Assembly: GCF_000373645.1 (NCBI RefSeq) | Contig: NZ_KB892068.1 | Span: 25,369 to 89,368, forward strand | Direction: 5' to 3' | From: Streptomyces sp. ATexAB-D23 | GTDB lineage: Bacteria > Actinomycetota > Actinomycetes > Streptomycetales > Streptomycetaceae | Length of the DNA stretch: 64,000 bases | Shown here: positions 1-7,748 of the stretch, one piece after another | Numbering within the stretch: the first letter of the stretch is position 1 | Layout: each line of letters starts with the position of its first letter | Notes under the pieces: generated by a model | What the model was told of the DNA's origin: nothing | Databases searched by the model: none | Seen by the model: only the letters and a program-made list of their open reading frames with translations | Program-made: the position numbers and the translations under genes

Positions 1-70
1 CTGGGACCGGTGCGGCGAGAGTGCGTGCATGGCGTCGCCCGGCAGACGGCAGTTTGACGACAGGCCCTAG
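1..70. mobile_element. Right end of a MITE-like inverted-repeat element (copy 1, cut by the window edge)
   Basis: These 70 bases match bases 37658-37727 at 68 of 70 positions. At 37.5 kb the same sequence is the right part of a 179-bp element with 26-bp terminal inverted repeats. Here only the right repeat (45-70, ending in CTAG) and 44 internal bases are visible; the left end would lie before the window. The element ends 10 bases before the orn start codon. It has no coding capacity. The assignment rests on internal comparison within the window. Confidence 0.75.
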
Positions 71-80
71 GGTGGGGCGC

Positions 81-683
81 ATGAACGACCGCATGGTGTG
101 GATCGACTGCGAGATGACCGGGCTCTCGTTGACGGAAGACGCACTCATCGAGGTGGCCGCACTGGTCACCGACTCGGAGTTGAACGTGCTCGGCGAAGGG
201 GTGGACATCGTGATCCGCCCGCCGGACGCGGCGCTGGAGACCATGCCCGAGGTGGTGCGGCAGATGCACACCGCCTCGGGCCTCCTGGACGAGCTGGCCG
301 GCGGCACCACGCCGGCCGACGCCCAGGAGCAGGTCCTCGCCTACGTCCGCGAGCACGTGAAGGAGCCCGGCAAGGCGCCGCTCTGCGGCAACTCGGTGGG
401 CACCGACCGCGGCTTCCTCGCCCGCGACATGCCGCTGCTGGAGGGCTACCTCCACTACCGGATCGTGGACGTCTCCTCGGTCAAGGAGCTGGCCCGCCGC
501 TGGTTCCCGAGGGCGTACTTCAACAGCCCGGAGAAGAACGGCAACCACCGGGCCCTCGCCGACATCCGCGACTCCATCACGGAGCTGCGGTACTACCGCG
601 AGGCGGTCTTCGTGCCCCAGCCCGGCCCGGACTCCGAGCGGGCGAAGGGGATCGCGGCGCGCCTGTCGCAGCCCTCCGCCTGA
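81..683 (+). CDS. orn: Oligoribonuclease
   Basis: A 200-residue DEDDh 3'-5' exoribonuclease that degrades 2-5 nt RNA fragments, and in many bacteria pGpG from c-di-GMP turnover, to mononucleotides in the cytosol. The N-terminal motif WIDCEMTGL carries D9 and E11, and the C-terminal NHRALADI carries the catalytic His and Asp. The length is exactly that of the family. The ATG at 81 is chosen because it gives the standard N-terminus and has GGGTGGGG 6-8 nt upstream; an earlier in-frame start at 21 would add residues read from the mobile element. In Streptomyces orn usually follows adpA, which would lie just outside the window. A c-di-GMP enzyme (cdgA) lies 28 kb away. Confidence 0.95.
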   Translation: MNDRMVWIDCEMTGLSLTEDALIEVAALVTDSELNVLGEGVDIVIRPPDAALETMPEVVRQMHTASGLLDELAGGTTPADAQEQVLAYVREHVKEPGKAPLCGNSVGTDRGFLARDMPLLEGYLHYRIVDVSSVKELARRWFPRAYFNSPEKNGNHRALADIRDSITELRYYREAVFVPQPGPDSERAKGIAARLSQPSA

Positions 684-695
684 CACCGACGCGAA

Positions 696-735
696 GCCGC
701 TGGTCACCGCCCTTCCGGGGGCCGTGACCGGCGGC
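696..735 (+). terminator. Hairpin terminator after orn
   Basis: A 12-bp stem (696-707 with 724-735, one G-U pair) starts 12 bases after the orn stop codon. There is no U tract, which is usual for Streptomyces terminators. Confidence 0.6.
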
Positions 736-809
736 CGGGCAATGGGGGCGCGAGCACCCTCCGAGACCCTGTACACTTTTTCTCGGCCGGTCGGAAACGA
801 CCGGACATG

Positions 810-882
810 GTGGGTATAGCTCAGATGGTAGAGCACCTGGTTGTGGTCCAGGATGTCGCGGGTTCGAGTCCCGTTACTCACC
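810..882 (+). tRNA. tRNA-His (anticodon GTG)
   Basis: The cloverleaf folds fully. The acceptor stem GTGGGTA (810-816) pairs with TACTCAC (875-881). The anticodon loop TTGTGGT gives GTG, and the T-loop is GGTTCGAGTCC. Base 809 is G and can pair with the C73 discriminator at 882, the extra G-1:C73 pair diagnostic of tRNA-His. CCA is not fully encoded. Confidence 0.97.
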
Positions 883-890
883 CTTGATGA

Positions 891-926
891 AGAAGGGCCG
901 GTTCGCTTGGGCGAACCGGCCCTTCT
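891..926 (+). terminator. Strong hairpin terminator after tRNA-His
   Basis: A perfect 16-bp stem (891-906 with 911-926) with a TTGG loop lies 8 bases after the tRNA. Any ATG before this hairpin is therefore unlikely to be the start of the next gene. Confidence 0.85.
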
Positions 927-967
927 CTATGGTCGGGGCTGTCCCACAGTCGACGAGAGGAACGCTC

Positions 968-2509
968 ATGCGCGCCCGGAGTATCGGCACGGCCGCAGCG
1001 GCGGCACTGGCGCTGGTGGCAGCCCGCGACCTCGTACAGAAGAAGCACGCGCTGCTCAGGAACTTTCCCGTGATCGGCCACGCCCGGTATCTGCTGGAGA
1101 GGATCGGGCCGGAGCTGCGGCAGTACGTCGTGACCTCCAACGAGGAGGAGCGCCCCTTCAGCCGCGACCAGCGCACCTGGATCTACGCCTCCGCGAAGGA
1201 GGAGAACAACTACTTCGGCTTCGGTACGGACATGGACGTGGAGCATGTGCAGGGCCACGCGTATGTGAAGCAGCGCACGTTCGCGGGCCCACTGCCCGAC
1301 CTCCACGACCCGCAGGCCCCGCTGCCCTCGGCCAAGGTGCTGGGCGGTCCGCGCGGGCGGGCCAAGGCGTTCCGTCCGGCGAGCGTGGTGAACATCTCCG
1401 CGATGAGCTTCGGCTCGCTGTCGGGCGCGGCCGTCACGGCTCTGAACAAGGGCGCGGCGCTGGCCGGCGCCCTGCAGAACACCGGCGAGGGCGGCCTCTC
1501 CCCGTACCACCGCAACGGCGGCGACCTGATCCTCCAGATCGGCACCTCGTACTTCGGCTGCCGCAACGAGGACGGCACCTTCAGCCTCGACAAGCTGAAG
1601 GAGATCGTCGCGGGGGCGCCGGTCAGGGCGATCGAGATCAAGATCTCGCAGGGCGCGAAGCCGGGGCTCGGCGGGCTGCTGCCGGCGGCGAAGGTGACCC
1701 CCGAGATCGCGGAGATCCGGGGTATCCCGGAGGGCGAGGACTGCGCCTCGCCCTCCCGGCACACCGCGTTCCACGACGTCGACTCGATGCTCGACTTCGT
1801 CGAGCTCCTCGCCGGGGAGACCGGTCTGCCGGTCGGCATCAAGAGCGCCGTGGGCGACATGGGCTTCTGGGAGGAGCTGGCCGCCCTGATGGCGCGGGGC
1901 GACCGCGGGGTCGACTTCGTGACCGTGGACGGAGGCGAGGGCGGTACCGGGGCGGCTCCGCTCATCTTCTCCGACTCGGTGTCCCTGCCGTTCCGGATGG
2001 GCTTCTCCCGCGTCTACGGCACCTTCGCCGAGCAGGGCCTCACCGACGACATCACCTTCATCGGCTCCGGCAAGCTGGGCCTGCCCGAGAACGCCGTCGT
2101 CGCGTTCGCCCTGGGCGCCGACATGGTCAACGTCGCCCGCGAGGCGATGCTCTCCATCGGCTGCATCCAGGCGCAGAAGTGCCACACCGACAAGTGCCCC
2201 ACCGGCATCGCCACCCAGGACCCGTGGCTGGTGCGCGGCGTCGACGCGCCCTCGAAGGCGATACGCGCCGCCGTCTACCTGCGCACCCTCCGCAGAGAGC
2301 TGCTGAAGGTCTCCGGCGCCGTCGGCGTCGCCCACCCCGGGCTCATCACCACCGCCGACATCGAAGTCATGAACGGCGACTACGAGGCCCGTGGCCTGGC
2401 GAGCGTCTACGGCTACAAGGACGGCTGGGGCGAACTGGCCCCGCACCTCGCCCAGGAGATCACCACCCTGGTCACCGGGACGGGCCCGGCGCCCGAGGGG
2501 CATGCCTGA
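968..2509 (+). CDS. FMN-binding glutamate-synthase-family oxidoreductase
   Basis: A 513-residue stand-alone relative of the FMN/Fe-S synthase domain of GltB, without the amidotransferase domain. The stretch GGEGGTGAAPLIFSDSVSLP matches the FMN-binding part of the barrel. CIQAQKCHTDKC (C-x5-C-x4-C) is the family's 3Fe-4S cysteine cluster. Residues 8-22 form a short hydrophobic segment that may anchor it to the membrane. The ATG at 968 is preceded by GAGAGG; an earlier ATG at 884 would overlap tRNA-His's terminator and is rejected. Such orphan proteins are common in actinomycetes, but the physiological substrate is not established. It ends convergently with cebR. Confidence 0.88.
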   Translation: MRARSIGTAAAAALALVAARDLVQKKHALLRNFPVIGHARYLLERIGPELRQYVVTSNEEERPFSRDQRTWIYASAKEENNYFGFGTDMDVEHVQGHAYVKQRTFAGPLPDLHDPQAPLPSAKVLGGPRGRAKAFRPASVVNISAMSFGSLSGAAVTALNKGAALAGALQNTGEGGLSPYHRNGGDLILQIGTSYFGCRNEDGTFSLDKLKEIVAGAPVRAIEIKISQGAKPGLGGLLPAAKVTPEIAEIRGIPEGEDCASPSRHTAFHDVDSMLDFVELLAGETGLPVGIKSAVGDMGFWEELAALMARGDRGVDFVTVDGGEGGTGAAPLIFSDSVSLPFRMGFSRVYGTFAEQGLTDDITFIGSGKLGLPENAVVAFALGADMVNVAREAMLSIGCIQAQKCHTDKCPTGIATQDPWLVRGVDAPSKAIRAAVYLRTLRRELLKVSGAVGVAHPGLITTADIEVMNGDYEARGLASVYGYKDGWGELAPHLAQEITTLVTGTGPAPEGHA

Positions 2510-2716
2510 CGCACGACGAGCACCCTGAGCGCACGTAACCCTCATCTTGGCCCGTCGCGGGGGTGCCGCGAGGCCCGTGGGTGCCGTGGAAGGCCTCTAC
2601 CCCCGGGGCCTGTCTGAGGGCGCGGGGCCCGTGCCCTCACGGCGCCGGCAGTGCGGTGACGCTTCCGCCCGGCGCCGGGCGGTCGCGGTCTCCGCGCGGG
2701 CCGGACACGGCGGCGG
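2510..2716. other. Convergent intergenic region
   Basis: This 207-bp gap separates the 3' ends of the glutamate-synthase-like gene and cebR. It contains an 18-nt perfect palindrome at 2665-2682 (arms CCGCCCGG) and other GC-rich dyads that could terminate transcription from both sides. No open frame with gene-like features is seen. Confidence 0.4.
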
Positions 2717-3748
2717 TCACGACGAGTCGCGGACCACCAGTTCCGTGGGGAGCACGATCTGCGGGCGGTCCGCGTTCTCGCCGGCGATCGTGTCGAGCAG
2801 GACCCTGGTCATGGTGCGGCCCATCTCCTCGATCGGCTGGCGCACGCTGGTCAGTGCGGGGTCCATGTGGCGGGCCACGGCGGAGTCGTCGAAGCCGATG
2901 AGAGCGACGTCGTCGGGGATGCGGCGGCCGGCCTCGCGCAGGATCTGGCGGGCGCCGGCGGCCATGACGTCGGACGCGGCGAAGACGGCGTCCACGTCGG
3001 GGCGGCGGGCGAGCAGGTCGCGCATGGCGCCCGCGCCGCCCTCCTCGGAGAAGTCGGCGGGGGCGATCAGCCGCTCGTCCGGTTCCAGGCCGGCTTCGCG
3101 GATGGCCTGGCGGTAGCCGTCCAGACGGCGCTGGGAGGCGTAGACGTCGAGGCGTCCCGTGATGGTGGCGATGGTGCGGCGGCCGCGCGAGACCAGGTGT
3201 TCCACCGCGCCGCGGGCCCCCTCGAAGTTGTCCGAGTCGACCGAGGAGAGGGGTTCGGTGGCAGATCTTCGGCCGTTCATCACGGCGGGCATGCCCAGCT
3301 GTTCGAGCAGGTCGGGCAGCGGATCGTCGGCGTGCACGGAGACCAGCAGCACGCCGTCCACCCGGTGCGCGGTCAAGTACTGGGCGAGCCTGCGGCGTTC
3401 CCGGTCGCTGCCGACGAGAGTGAGCAGCAGCTGCATCTCGGTGTCGGCCAGGGCGGCGCCGACCCCGCGCACGATGTCGGAGAAGTACGGCTCGGCGAAG
3501 AAGCGGCTCTCCGATTCGGGGACGACGAGCGCTATGGCGTCCGTGCGGTTTCCGGCCAGGGCGCGGGCCGCGCGGTTGGGTACGTATCCCAGCTCGGCGA
3601 CGGCCGCCTCCACCGCCTCCCGGGTGTGGGCGCTGACCCTGGGCGATCCGTTGATGACGCGCGAGGCCGTACCCCGACCCACCCCCGCCCGTGCCGCGAC
3701 CTCTTCGAGCGTGGGCCGGCCCCCGCTCCGTACTCGCGCTGCCGTCAT
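2717..3748 (-). CDS. cebR: LacI-family repressor, CebR type
   Basis: A 343-residue LacI/GalR repressor. The N-terminal helix-turn-helix (about residues 12-35, TLEEVAARAGVGRGTASRVI) is followed by the hinge helix near AARALA and a periplasmic-binding-protein-like effector domain. It should repress the adjacent beta-glucosidase/ABC-transporter genes: three TGGGAGCGCTCCCA-type palindromes, the known CebR operator sequence, lie upstream of cebR, bglC and cebE. The palindrome at 3862-3875 suggests autoregulation. cebR lies downstream of bglC on the same strand, separated by a terminator, so it has its own promoter. The inducer in known CebR systems is a cello-oligosaccharide; a related beta-glucoside is possible here. 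Confidence 0.88.
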   Translation of the reverse strand: MTAARVRSGGRPTLEEVAARAGVGRGTASRVINGSPRVSAHTREAVEAAVAELGYVPNRAARALAGNRTDAIALVVPESESRFFAEPYFSDIVRGVGAALADTEMQLLLTLVGSDRERRRLAQYLTAHRVDGVLLVSVHADDPLPDLLEQLGMPAVMNGRRSATEPLSSVDSDNFEGARGAVEHLVSRGRRTIATITGRLDVYASQRRLDGYRQAIREAGLEPDERLIAPADFSEEGGAGAMRDLLARRPDVDAVFAASDVMAAGARQILREAGRRIPDDVALIGFDDSAVARHMDPALTSVRQPIEEMGRTMTRVLLDTIAGENADRPQIVLPTELVVRDSS

Positions 3749-3861
3749 GGCTGCCTCCCGTTCGCGGTCAATTTCTCACAGTCGGATAACCAAACCAAGT
3801 CCTGGTGTTGGTTCCCTTGACACTCTGCGGGACCGGTCGGCCGCTCCCCCGCTCCGTTCTA

Positions 3862-3875
3862 TGGGAGCGCTCCCA
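3862..3875. promoter_or_regulatory. CebR-type operator upstream of cebR
   Basis: A perfect 14-bp palindrome TGGGAGCGCTCCCA, identical to the established CebR box of Streptomyces. It lies 114 bp before the cebR start codon and after the bglC terminator, so it most likely serves autoregulation. Confidence 0.85.
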
Positions 3876-3942
3876 CTCTACGCGCGTGGTCAAGCGGGAC
3901 GCACAGGCCGGGGCGGTGCGGGCGGCCAAAGGGGCACAAACG

Positions 3943-4001
3943 GCTGAGACCCGGCACGGGTGCCGGGTCTCAGCGGGCCGGTACGGGTCAGGACGTACCG
4001 G
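3943..4001 (-). terminator. Double hairpin terminator of the ceb-bgl operon
   Basis: A 14-bp stem (3943-3956 with 3961-3974) and an 8-bp stem (3978-3985 with 3994-4001) lie just past the bglC stop codon at 4017. They separate bglC transcription from cebR. Confidence 0.75.
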
Positions 4002-4016
4002 AGAGGGAGGGACGTG

Positions 4017-5480
4017 TCAGGCGCGGTCGCCCCGCGGGGGCAGGGCGTGACGGCGGATCACGTCGGCGTACCAGTGGGCGCTGTCCTTGGGGATGCGGCG
4101 CTGGGACGCGTAGTCCACGTACACGGCACCGAACCGCTTCGAATAGCCGTACGCCCACTCGAAGTTGTCCATCAACGACCAGAGGAAGTAGCCGCGCACG
4201 TCCGCGCCGTCGGCCACCGCGCGCTGCACGGCGTCGAGGTGGCCGTGCAGGTAGGCGACGCGCTCGGGGTCCTGGACCCGGCCCTCGGGCGAGACGTAGT
4301 CGTCGAAGGCGGCGCCGTTCTCGGTGACCATGAGCGGGATGCCGGGGTGCTCCCGGGTCACGTCCATGAGCAGGTTGTAGAGCCCGTTGGGGTCGATCGA
4401 CCAGTTCATGGCGGTGGTCGGCTTCCCCTCGGCGAGGTGGAAGGCGACGTGCTCGGAGCCGGGCCACGGCGAGAAGTCGCTCGCGCCGTGGCCGTCGTTG
4501 CGCGTGTCGCCCGCGCCCTCGCCGGGCGTGGAGACCAGGGTCGGCGTGTAGTAGTTGACGCCCAGGATGTCGACCGGGCGCGCGATCGCCTCCAGGTCGC
4601 CGTCCTGGACCAGCTTCGACCAGTCCACGACGTGCGCGGTGTCGGCGAGCAGGTCCTCGGGGTAGGCACCGTGCAGCATCGGGCCGGTGAAGACCCGGTT
4701 GCCGACCGCGTCGATACGGCGGGCGGCGTCCGCGTCCGCCGGGCTCGATGTGAGCGGGCGCACCTGGTGGAGGTTGAGGGTGACCGAGGTCTGCGCGCTA
4801 GCGGGGAGTTGAGTGCGCAGAACCTCGATCGCCCGGCCATGTGCGAGATTGAGGTGATGGGCCGCCCGCAGGGCGGAGGCGGGCTCGGTGCGGCCGGGGG
4901 CGTGCACGCCGGAGCCGTAGCCGAGGAAGGCCGAGCACCACGGCTCGTTGAAGGTGGTCCACGTACCGACGCGGTCGCCGAGGGCGCCCGCCATGATCGC
5001 GGTGTAGTCCGCGAACCGCTCGGCGGTGGCGCGCTCGGGCCAGCCGCCCGCGTCCTCCAGCTCCTGGGGCAGGTCCCAGTGGTAGAGGGTGGCGACGGGG
5101 GTGATCCCGGCCTCCAGCAGCTCGTCGACGAGCTTGCGGTAGAAGTCGAGGCCGCGCTCGACGGCGGGGCCGCGGCCGGTGGGCTGGACCCGGGACCAGG
5201 AGATGGAGAAGCGGTACGCCTTCAGCCCCAGCTGCTTCATCAGGGCCACGTCGTCGCGGTAGCGGTGGTAGTGGTCGGCGGCGATGTCGCCGGTGTCGCC
5301 GTTGCGGACCTTGCCGGGGGTGCGGCTGAAGGTGTCCCAGATGGAGGGCGTGCGCCCGTCCTCGGCGGCGGCCCCCTCGACCTGGTAGGCGGCGGTGGCC
5401 GCCCCCCAGAGGAAGCCCGTCGGGAACTTCGTGGCCTCGGGCGCCGGCTTCGGTGCGGTGTCGGGTCGTACGGCAGTCAT
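4017..5480 (-). CDS. bglC: GH1 beta-glucosidase
   Basis: A 487-residue family 1 glycoside hydrolase, typical length. The N-terminal block FPTGFLWGAATAAYQVEGAA is the family signature. TFNEPW carries the acid/base Glu, and VTENGAAF carries the nucleophile Glu. There is no signal peptide, so it acts in the cytosol on cellobiose or other beta-glucosides brought in by cebEFG. The ATG at 5480 follows a palindrome (5483-5494) sitting where the ribosome-binding site would be. A 126-bp gap separates it from cebG. In other species BglC is essential for using imported cello-oligosaccharides; here substrate specificity is inferred from context. Confidence 0.93.
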   Translation of the reverse strand: MTAVRPDTAPKPAPEATKFPTGFLWGAATAAYQVEGAAAEDGRTPSIWDTFSRTPGKVRNGDTGDIAADHYHRYRDDVALMKQLGLKAYRFSISWSRVQPTGRGPAVERGLDFYRKLVDELLEAGITPVATLYHWDLPQELEDAGGWPERATAERFADYTAIMAGALGDRVGTWTTFNEPWCSAFLGYGSGVHAPGRTEPASALRAAHHLNLAHGRAIEVLRTQLPASAQTSVTLNLHQVRPLTSSPADADAARRIDAVGNRVFTGPMLHGAYPEDLLADTAHVVDWSKLVQDGDLEAIARPVDILGVNYYTPTLVSTPGEGAGDTRNDGHGASDFSPWPGSEHVAFHLAEGKPTTAMNWSIDPNGLYNLLMDVTREHPGIPLMVTENGAAFDDYVSPEGRVQDPERVAYLHGHLDAVQRAVADGADVRGYFLWSLMDNFEWAYGYSKRFGAVYVDYASQRRIPKDSAHWYADVIRRHALPPRGDRA

Positions 5481-5481
5481 G

Positions 5482-5495
5482 CGGGAGCGCTCCCA
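5482..5495. promoter_or_regulatory. CebR-type operator overlapping the bglC translation start
   Basis: GGGAGCGCTCCC (5483-5494) with one flanking mismatch from the 14-bp consensus. It ends 2 bases before the bglC ATG (minus strand), so it occupies the Shine-Dalgarno position. A repressor here could block elongation or an internal promoter. Confidence 0.75.
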
Positions 5496-5606
5496 AGGAA
5501 GTGACGGACAGGGGCGGTGACAGGGTGGAGCTCCGGAGCCCGTACGGTCCGCGGGGCGGGCGAGGACCGTACGGGGCGTCCGGGACGGTGAAGCGGCGGC
5601 GGGGGG

Positions 5607-6527
5607 TCAGCCCTTGACGGCGCCGGACATGATCCCGCCGACGATCTGCTTGCCGAAGATCACGAACACCACGAGCAGCGGCAGGGTGCTGATCAGCGCG
5701 CCGGCCATCACGATGCTCTCGTCGGGGGTGTAGGAGGCCTTCAGCTGGCCGAGGGCCACCTGGAGGGTGGGGTTCTGCTGGTTCAGGGCGAGGTAGGGCC
5801 AGAAGAAGTCGTTCCACGCCTGGACGAAGGTGAGCATGCCCAGCACCATCATCGCGGGGCGCGCCACCGGGAGCACGACGCTCAGCACGATGCGGAAGTT
5901 GTTCGCACCGTCGATCTTGGCGGCTTCGATCAGTTCGTACGGCAGCGCCTCGATCAGGTACTGCCGCATGAAGAACACGCCGAACGCGCTGACCAGGGTC
6001 GGGAAGATCACCGACTCCAGGCTTCCGCCCCAGCCGAGGTCGGCCATCATCATGAACAGCGGGACGACGCTGAGCTGCGGCGGAATGGTCAGGGTCGCGA
6101 TGACCGCGGTCATCAGCGCGCCGCGGCCGCGGAAACGCATCTTGGCGAAGGCGTAGCCGGCCAGGGTGCAGAAGAAGAGCGTCGCCAGCGTGATGCAGCC
6201 GGAGACGATGAAGCTGTTGACGATCGCCTTGCCCAGGTTCGCCTGCTCCCAGGCGGCTTCGAGGTTGTGGAACAGTCGTCCACCGGGCAGGAAGGGCGGC
6301 GTGGTGGCCAGGACCTCGTCCTGGGTGTGGGACGCGGCCACCAGGGTCCAGTACAGCGGCAGCAGCGAGCCGATGCCGACGACGGTCAGCGCGATGTAGG
6401 CGAACGGACCGCCCTTCAGCTGCTGACCGGCACCGGGCTTGAAACGGCTCGGGCGCTTCTGCGCGCGGTGCGCGGTGCGCACCGGGCGGACGGACCCGGG
6501 AACTTCGGTGGGGCTGGTGATGGTCAT
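5607..6527 (-). CDS. cebG: Sugar ABC transporter permease, CebG type
   Basis: A 306-residue MalG-like inner-membrane permease of the CUT1 family. A basic, Ala/Pro-rich N-terminus is followed by about six membrane segments. The EAA loop, YELIEAAKIDGANNFRIVLSV, contacts the ATPase. It ends in KG, as is common for MalG-type proteins. The ATG at 6527 has GGGAG upstream. It lies 15 bp after cebF and works with CebF and the binding protein CebE. No ATPase gene is present; Streptomyces sugar importers of this type share the general ATPase MsiK encoded elsewhere. Confidence 0.92.
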   Translation of the reverse strand: MTITSPTEVPGSVRPVRTAHRAQKRPSRFKPGAGQQLKGGPFAYIALTVVGIGSLLPLYWTLVAASHTQDEVLATTPPFLPGGRLFHNLEAAWEQANLGKAIVNSFIVSGCITLATLFFCTLAGYAFAKMRFRGRGALMTAVIATLTIPPQLSVVPLFMMMADLGWGGSLESVIFPTLVSAFGVFFMRQYLIEALPYELIEAAKIDGANNFRIVLSVVLPVARPAMMVLGMLTFVQAWNDFFWPYLALNQQNPTLQVALGQLKASYTPDESIVMAGALISTLPLLVVFVIFGKQIVGGIMSGAVKG

Positions 6528-6542
6528 GGATATCGCTCCCGG

Positions 6543-7541
6543 TCAGACCGCGGATTTGCGTACGAAGCGGCCGATGAGCCAGTTGACCGCGGCGATGAGC
6601 AGCAGGAGGGCGAGCATCGCCCAGGCCACTGCGGCGGCCGGACCGAGATGCCCCAGGTTCCAGCCGTAGTTGAAGAGGTAGATGCTGAGGGTCTCGTACT
6701 GGTTCTCGTTGCCGCCGATCGCGCCGAGCTTGCCGCCCTCCAGCAGCAGGGGCTCACCGAACAGCTGCATGGAACCGATGGTCGAGATGACGATCGTGAA
6801 CAGGATCGTGGGCCGCAGCGAGGGGATGGTCACCTTGAGGAACTGCTGCCAGCGCGAGGCGCCGTCGAGCGAGGCGGCCTCGTACAGATCGGAGGGCACG
6901 GCCTGCATCGCGGCGAGGTAGATCAGGGTGTTGTAGCCGGTCCAGCGCCAGATCACGATGACGGAGATGGCGATCTTGGACGTCCAGTGGCCGTTGGCCC
7001 AGTTGGTGTCACCGAGTCCGACGAACTCCAGCACCCAGTTCAGCAGACCGCCGTCGGCCCGGAAGACCAGGGCGAAGACCAGGGCGGCCGAGGCCACCGA
7101 GGTGGCGTACGGGGTGAGGATGATCGTCCGCCAGAAGGTGCTGGCGCGGAGCTTGTAGTTCAGCAGGTGCGCCAGGCCCAGGGCCACGAGCAACTGCGGG
7201 ACCGTCGACATGACACCGATCAGGAAGGTGTTGGTGACGGCCGTCCAGAACTCCGAGTCGTGCAGGATCCTGTCGAAGTTCTCCCAGCCGACCCATTCCA
7301 TCTGGTCCAGGCCGGTCATCTCCACCCGGTGCAGGGCGATCCAGCCGGTGTAGATCAGCGGGTAGAGCCCGAAGGCGCCGAAGACGAGGAAGAACGGGGC
7401 GATGTAGGCGTACGGCGACGCCTTGTCGTCGAACCGCCAGAGGCGGCTCCGCCACGTCTGCCGGCGGGTGACCGCCGGCTTTTGCTGGGAGCCAGGAGGC
7501 GGCGGGGCGTATACGTCCCGGGTGGGAGACGAGGTGGCCAC
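6543..7541 (-). CDS. cebF: Sugar ABC transporter permease, CebF type
   Basis: A 332-residue MalF-like permease with a basic N-terminal tail of about 45 residues and six predicted membrane segments. The EAA motif reads YEAASLDGASRWQQFLKVTI. The GTG start at 7541 has GGAAGGAAT upstream. It sits between cebE (207-bp gap with a stable hairpin) and cebG (15 bp). The heteromeric CebF-CebG pair would form the translocation channel for cellobiose or cellotriose. Confidence 0.92.
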   Translation of the reverse strand: MATSSPTRDVYAPPPPGSQQKPAVTRRQTWRSRLWRFDDKASPYAYIAPFFLVFGAFGLYPLIYTGWIALHRVEMTGLDQMEWVGWENFDRILHDSEFWTAVTNTFLIGVMSTVPQLLVALGLAHLLNYKLRASTFWRTIILTPYATSVASAALVFALVFRADGGLLNWVLEFVGLGDTNWANGHWTSKIAISVIVIWRWTGYNTLIYLAAMQAVPSDLYEAASLDGASRWQQFLKVTIPSLRPTILFTIVISTIGSMQLFGEPLLLEGGKLGAIGGNENQYETLSIYLFNYGWNLGHLGPAAAVAWAMLALLLLIAAVNWLIGRFVRKSAV

Positions 7542-7714
7542 GGGCGGGATTCCTTCCCTGGAGTGCTTGAGTTACCCGGGTACGAGGCAGGGGCCGAGGA
7601 CGTGTGCGGTGGGCTTCCACGGGGCGGCCGGGGAGGTACCCGGTCGCCCCGTGCAAGCCCGCCGGCAGACGCGCCCCGCGCGGCTCCGCACCCGCGGGAT
7701 GGAGACGTGCAGGT

Positions 7715-7738
7715 GCGGGCGGCCCGGAGGCCGCCCGC
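7715..7738 (-). terminator. Intra-operon hairpin between cebE and cebF
   Basis: A perfect 10-bp GC-only stem (7715-7724 with 7729-7738), loop CGGA, begins 10 bp after the cebE stop codon. Such hairpins often reduce read-through or stabilise the upstream message, giving an excess of binding protein over permeases. Confidence 0.65.
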
Positions 7739-7748
7739 GCTGCGAACG

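Noticed and set aside
884..967. Upstream ATG for the glutamate-synthase-like gene
   Set aside because: It overlaps the end of tRNA-His and its terminator; the ATG at 968 has a ribosome-binding site and a suitable N-terminus.
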